Under the pieces are notes generated by a model. The model had not been told where the DNA came from, did no database searches, and saw nothing but the letters and a program-made list of their open reading frames with translations. Positions 61,089-64,000 of a stretch of DNA of 64,000 bases are shown in pieces (within the stretch, counting starts at the first letter, position 1; every line of letters starts with the position of its first letter). This DNA is from Stutzerimonas stutzeri (GTDB lineage Bacteria > Pseudomonadota > Gammaproteobacteria > Pseudomonadales > Pseudomonadaceae): assembly GCF_024451105.1 (NCBI RefSeq), contig NZ_JANGEY010000002.1, forward strand, positions 372,001 through 436,000, in the 5' to 3' direction. Both the position numbers and the translations under genes were made by a program.

Positions 61089-62537
61089 ATGAACCTGAAA
61101 GACCCCAGCCTGCTGCGCCAGCAGTGCCTGATCGACGGCGCCTGGCATGACGCCGACGCGCGCGGCCTGGTCGCGGTGACGGATCCGGCCACCGGCGCGC
61201 AGATCGCCGCGGTGCCGGCGATGGGCGCGGCCGAGACCCGCCGCGCCATCGAGGCCGCCGACCACGCCCTGCCGGCCTGGCGCGCGCTGACCGCCAGGGA
61301 GCGCGCCGCCGTGCTGCGCCGCTGGTTCGAGCTGATGCTCGAGCACGAGGACGACCTCGCCGCGCTGATGACCCTCGAGCAGGGCAAGCCGCTGGCCGAG
61401 GCGCGCGCCGAGATCCGCTACGCCGCCTCCTTCGTCGAGTGGTTCGCCGAGGAAGGCAAGCGCATCTACGGCGACCTGATCCCCTCGCCCAGCGCCGACA
61501 AGCGCCTGCTGGTGATCAAGCAGCCGATCGGCGTGTGCGCCGCCATCACCCCGTGGAACTTCCCGGCGGCGATGATCACCCGCAAGGCCGCGCCGGCGCT
61601 GGCCGCCGGCTGCACCATGGTGGTCAAGCCGGCCAACGAGACGCCGCTGTCGGCGCTGGCGCTGGCCGAACTGGCGCAGCGCGCCGGCCTGCCCGCCGGC
61701 GTGCTCAACGTGGTCACCGGCCATGCCCAGGCGATCGGCGCCGAGCTGACCGGCCACCGCCTGGTGCGCAAGCTGACCTTCACCGGCTCCACTCCGGTCG
61801 GCAAGCTGCTGATGGCGCAGTGCGCCGAGACGATCAAGAAGGTCTCGCTGGAGCTCGGCGGCAACGCGCCGTTCATCGTCTTCGACGACGCCGACCTCGA
61901 CGCCGCGGTGGAAGGCGCCATCGTCGCCAAGTACCGCAACGCCGGACAGACCTGCGTGTGCGTCAACCGCCTGTTCGTCCACGAACGGGTCTACGAGCGC
62001 TTCCTCGCCGCCTTCGCCGCCCGCGTGCGCGAGCTGCGCGTCGGCAACGGCTTCGCCGCCGACACGCAGATCGGCCCGCTGATCAGCGACAAGGCGGTCG
62101 GCAAGGTGCGCGAGCTGATCGGCGACGCCCTGGCCAGGGGCGCGCGGCTGGTCGAGGGCGGCCAGCCGCACGCCGCCGGCCCGCTGTTCTTCCAGCCGAC
62201 CATCCTCGCCGACGTCGTCCCGGGCATGCAGCTGCTCGACGAGGAGATCTTCGGCCCGGTGACCCCGGTGGTGCACTTCTCCAGCGACGCGGAAGTGCTG
62301 CGTCTGGCCAACGACACGCCGTACGGCCTGGCCGCCTACTTCTACAGCCGCGACGTCGGCCGCGTCTGGCGCATCGCCGAGCAGCTCGAGTACGGCATGG
62401 TCGGCGTCAACACCGGCCTGATCTCCAACGAGGTCGCCCCGTTCGGCGGGGTCAAGGAATCCGGGCTTGGCCGCGAGGGATCGAAGTACGGCATCGAGGA
62501 TTACCTCGAGATGAAATACCTGTGCCTGGCGGTTTGA
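61089..62537 (+). CDS. Aldehyde dehydrogenase of the cnt operon (probable malic semialdehyde dehydrogenase)
   Basis: The 482-residue NAD(P)-dependent dehydrogenase is of the succinate-semialdehyde (GabD-like) type: ITPWNFPAAMITRKAAPALAAG, FTGSTPVGKLLM, LELGGNAPFIVFDDADLD with the general-base Glu and NAGQTCVCVNRL with the catalytic Cys. Its place between the two carnitine monooxygenase subunits points to malic semialdehyde as substrate, giving malate; this is inferred from context. GGAG lies eight bases before the ATG. Succinate semialdehyde oxidation would be the default call without the context. Confidence 0.9.
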   Translation: MNLKDPSLLRQQCLIDGAWHDADARGLVAVTDPATGAQIAAVPAMGAAETRRAIEAADHALPAWRALTARERAAVLRRWFELMLEHEDDLAALMTLEQGKPLAEARAEIRYAASFVEWFAEEGKRIYGDLIPSPSADKRLLVIKQPIGVCAAITPWNFPAAMITRKAAPALAAGCTMVVKPANETPLSALALAELAQRAGLPAGVLNVVTGHAQAIGAELTGHRLVRKLTFTGSTPVGKLLMAQCAETIKKVSLELGGNAPFIVFDDADLDAAVEGAIVAKYRNAGQTCVCVNRLFVHERVYERFLAAFAARVRELRVGNGFAADTQIGPLISDKAVGKVRELIGDALARGARLVEGGQPHAAGPLFFQPTILADVVPGMQLLDEEIFGPVTPVVHFSSDAEVLRLANDTPYGLAAYFYSRDVGRVWRIAEQLEYGMVGVNTGLISNEVAPFGGVKESGLGREGSKYGIEDYLEMKYLCLAV

Positions 62538-62566
62538 CGGGCCCCTGAGATGCCGAGGTAGCAGCA

Positions 62567-63532
62567 ATGTCCAGCAAATACGAAATGCTCAAGGTGCGGG
62601 TCACCGCCATCGAACAGGCCACCCCACTGATCAAGCGCTTCACCCTGAGCGCCTGCGACGGCAGCGAGCTGCCCGCCTTCAGCGGCGGCAGCCACGTCAT
62701 CGTGCGCATGCAGGAAGGCGAGCAGACCTACAGCAACGCCTACTCGCTGATGAGCGACCCGCGCGACCGCCGCAGCTACCAGCTCGGCGTGCGCCGCGAG
62801 GAGCAGTCCAAGGGCGGCTCGGCGTTTCTCCACGAGCAGGTCGAGGTGGGCAGCGAGCTGACCATCTCCACGCCGAACAACCTGTTCGCCCTCGACCCGG
62901 CGGCCGGGCATCACGTGCTGATCGCCGGCGGCATCGGCATCACCCCGTTCATGTCGCAGCTGCACGATCTGCGCGCCAGCGGCGCCTCCTTCGAGCTGCA
63001 CTACGCCTGCCGCAGCCCGGAGCACACCGCGTTCCAGGGCGAGGTGTGCGACCTCGCCGGCGGCCACGCGCACTTCTACGCCGACAGCCTCGGCCAGCGT
63101 CTCGACCTCGCGGCGCTGGTCGCCGGCCTGGCCGCCGACGCCCACCTCTATGTCTGCGGCCCGCGGCCGCTGATCGAGGCGGTGCTCGACAGCGCCCGCC
63201 GGGCCGGCATCGCCGAGGCGCGGGTGCACTGGGAACAGTTCGCCGCCGCGCCGGCCAGCGGCGCCGCCTTCACCGTGGTGCTGGCGCGCTCGGGGGTCGA
63301 GCTCCAGGTCGAGGAGAACGGCAGCATCCTCAAGGCCATCGAGCAGGCCAACGCGGCGCGCGTCGAGTGCCTGTGCCGCGAGGGCGTGTGCGGCACCTGC
63401 GAGACGGCCATCCTCGAGGGCGAGGCCGAGCACCACGACCAGTACCTCAGCGACGCCGAGAAGGCCGCGCAGAAGAGCCTGATGATCTGCGTGTCGCGTG
63501 CCCGCACCCCCCGCCTGGTGCTGGATCTCTGA
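62567..63532 (+). CDS. cntB: Carnitine monooxygenase, reductase subunit (CntB/YeaX)
   Basis: The 321-residue reductase has an FMN-binding domain (NAYSLMSDPRDRRSYQLGVRRE), an NAD domain (HVLIAGGIGITPFMSQL, LYVCGPRPLIEAV) and a C-terminal plant-type [2Fe-2S] domain with CLCREGVCGTCET and a fourth Cys in MICVSRA. This order is that of phthalate dioxygenase-type reductases such as YeaX. It passes electrons from NAD(P)H to the CntA Rieske centre. It follows the dehydrogenase gene after 29 bases. Confidence 0.9.
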   Translation: MSSKYEMLKVRVTAIEQATPLIKRFTLSACDGSELPAFSGGSHVIVRMQEGEQTYSNAYSLMSDPRDRRSYQLGVRREEQSKGGSAFLHEQVEVGSELTISTPNNLFALDPAAGHHVLIAGGIGITPFMSQLHDLRASGASFELHYACRSPEHTAFQGEVCDLAGGHAHFYADSLGQRLDLAALVAGLAADAHLYVCGPRPLIEAVLDSARRAGIAEARVHWEQFAAAPASGAAFTVVLARSGVELQVEENGSILKAIEQANAARVECLCREGVCGTCETAILEGEAEHHDQYLSDAEKAAQKSLMICVSRARTPRLVLDL

Positions 63533-63540
63533 GCTGTGCA

Positions 63541-63595
63541 GGCGCCGCCCCCTCGGCGGCGCCATTCCCCCTGGGCTGCTCCAGCAGCCCCTTTT
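63541..63595 (+). terminator. Tandem stem-loops ending the cnt operon
   Basis: Two hairpins follow the cntB stop: GGCGCCGCC / GGCGGCGCC (63541-63549 with 63555-63563), then GGGCTGCT / AGCAGCCC (63573-63580 with 63583-63590) followed by CTTTTCCCC. The second is the better intrinsic terminator. Confidence 0.7.
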
Positions 63596-63612
63596 CCCCG
63601 GGATGCGCTGTG

Positions 63613-63618
63613 TATAAT
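63613..63618 (+). promoter_or_regulatory. Candidate -10 of the downstream HTH gene
   Basis: A perfect TATAAT 125 bases upstream of the ATG at 63738. No good -35 is visible, because that position overlaps the preceding terminator. Confidence 0.4.
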
Positions 63619-63737
63619 CGCCGCCCACAGGCTCCCCGTCCCTCCCCGCGTTCCATGCCGCGTCGACGCCCGTCCGGGAGCACCGACCATGACCGCGCCG
63701 CCCGCAGCCGGCCGCGCGCCCAGCCCAAGGTTGTTCG

Positions 63738-64000
63738 ATGGACGCCAACAGCTTCGCCTTCCGCCTCAAGGAACTGCTCGAGCACAAGAAACTGACCCTG
63801 CAGGCGGTCGCCAACCAGCTCGGCATCTCGCGCACCGCCGTGCACAAATGGACCCGCGGCGGCGAGATCGACTACGACAACCTGCGTCGCCTGGCCACCT
63901 TCCTGCAGGTCAACTGGATCTGGCTGCGCTACGGCGAGCAGGCCCGGCAGGACGCGCAGACCGCCGAGGCGGTGGTGCTGCCGATGACCGACGTGCGCCG
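63738..64000 (+). CDS. XRE-type helix-turn-helix regulator, N-terminal part
   Basis: The first 87 residues are in the window. They form an XRE/HTH_3 domain: FAFRLKELLEHKKLTLQAVANQLGISRTAVHKWTRGG with the recognition helix at about residues 29-38, followed by IDYDNLRRLATFLQVNWIWLRYGEQ. The missing C-terminal part would show whether a PAS, GGDEF or other sensor domain is attached, as I recall in pseudomonad relatives. AAGG is seven bases before the ATG. Its link to the cnt operon is unproven, since a terminator lies between. Confidence 0.85.
   Translation, partial: MDANSFAFRLKELLEHKKLTLQAVANQLGISRTAVHKWTRGGEIDYDNLRRLATFLQVNWIWLRYGEQARQDAQTAEAVVLPMTDVR

Noticed and set aside
63541-63618. Riboswitch-like leader before the last gene
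   Set aside because: The structures are two simple hairpins following the cntB stop with a T-run, best read as terminators; no known riboswitch core is visible.

Overview
The window is a densely packed, very GC-rich (roughly two-thirds G+C by eye) bacterial chromosome segment from Pseudomonas or a close relative in the Pseudomonadaceae. The evidence is the near-complete match in protein content, protein lengths and gene order to blocks known from P. aeruginosa: csrA(rsmA)-lysC-alaS with tRNA genes, the arginine succinyltransferase (AST/aru) operon with argR, ruvCAB-ybgC-tolQRAB-pal-cpoB-queE-queC-tRNA-Lys, and nadA-bepA-tusA-perM-bcp-gcvR-dapA-bamC. No insertion sequence, phage, integron, CRISPR array or defence island is recognisable. 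Most of the sequence is core chromosome.

Layout. 1-2400: the 5' part of oadA and all of oadG (sodium-type oxaloacetate decarboxylase), then mgtE. 2600-3300: a tRNA-Ser(GCT)-tRNA-Arg(ACG)-tRNA-Arg(ACG) operon and csrA. 3400-7500: lysC and alaS. 7571-16298: the AST operon read leftwards, astC-aruF-aruG-astD-astB-(small His/Cys-tailed protein)-astE, with argR just upstream and an ArgR half-site at the astC promoter. 16500-25200: ydjM-like gene, mqo, an ABM monooxygenase, an ABC exporter paired with a DsbA-like protein, bolA, fumC and an EamA transporter. 25350-30763: a small DUF6316 protein, the polyphosphate:AMP phosphotransferase pap, mnmC, a secreted mono-haem DUF3365 protein overlapping a CsoR/FrmR-like repressor, a UPF0270 protein and an unknown TTG-start protein. 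30913-38503: actP-yjcH, DUF2061, a membrane GH17 enzyme, an MFS transporter, an outer-membrane barrel and a PotF-like binding protein.

38770-46809: tRNA-Ser(CGA), a long-form purC, a short bamC, dapA, gcvR, bcp, perM, a TusA-like protein, bepA and nadA. 46914-47136: two tandem tRNA-Lys genes. 47194-58975: queC-queE, then cpoB-pal-tolB-tolA-tolR-tolQ-ybgC-ruvB-ruvA-ruvC-yebC-aspS, all leftwards. 59250-63532: a Dps-like gene, then an operon whose products match the two-component carnitine monooxygenase (CntA/YeaW and CntB/YeaX) with an aldehyde dehydrogenase gene between them. 63738-end: the N-terminus of an HTH regulator.

How the genes work together. The AST block degrades arginine through succinylated intermediates to glutamate and succinate under ArgR control. 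The cnt block should cleave carnitine to trimethylamine and malic semialdehyde and oxidise the latter to malate, which mqo (elsewhere in the window) can feed to the quinone pool. The tol-pal cluster maintains the envelope and ruvABC resolves Holliday junctions. The points most worth a second look are the His/Cys-tailed protein inside the AST operon, the betaproteobacterial/eukaryotic-type purC beside a shortened bamC, the cnt operon with its palindromic operator candidate, the non-canonical CsoR-like repressor, an internal start in lysC, and several long perfect inverted repeats. I did not find a clearly new multi-gene system.
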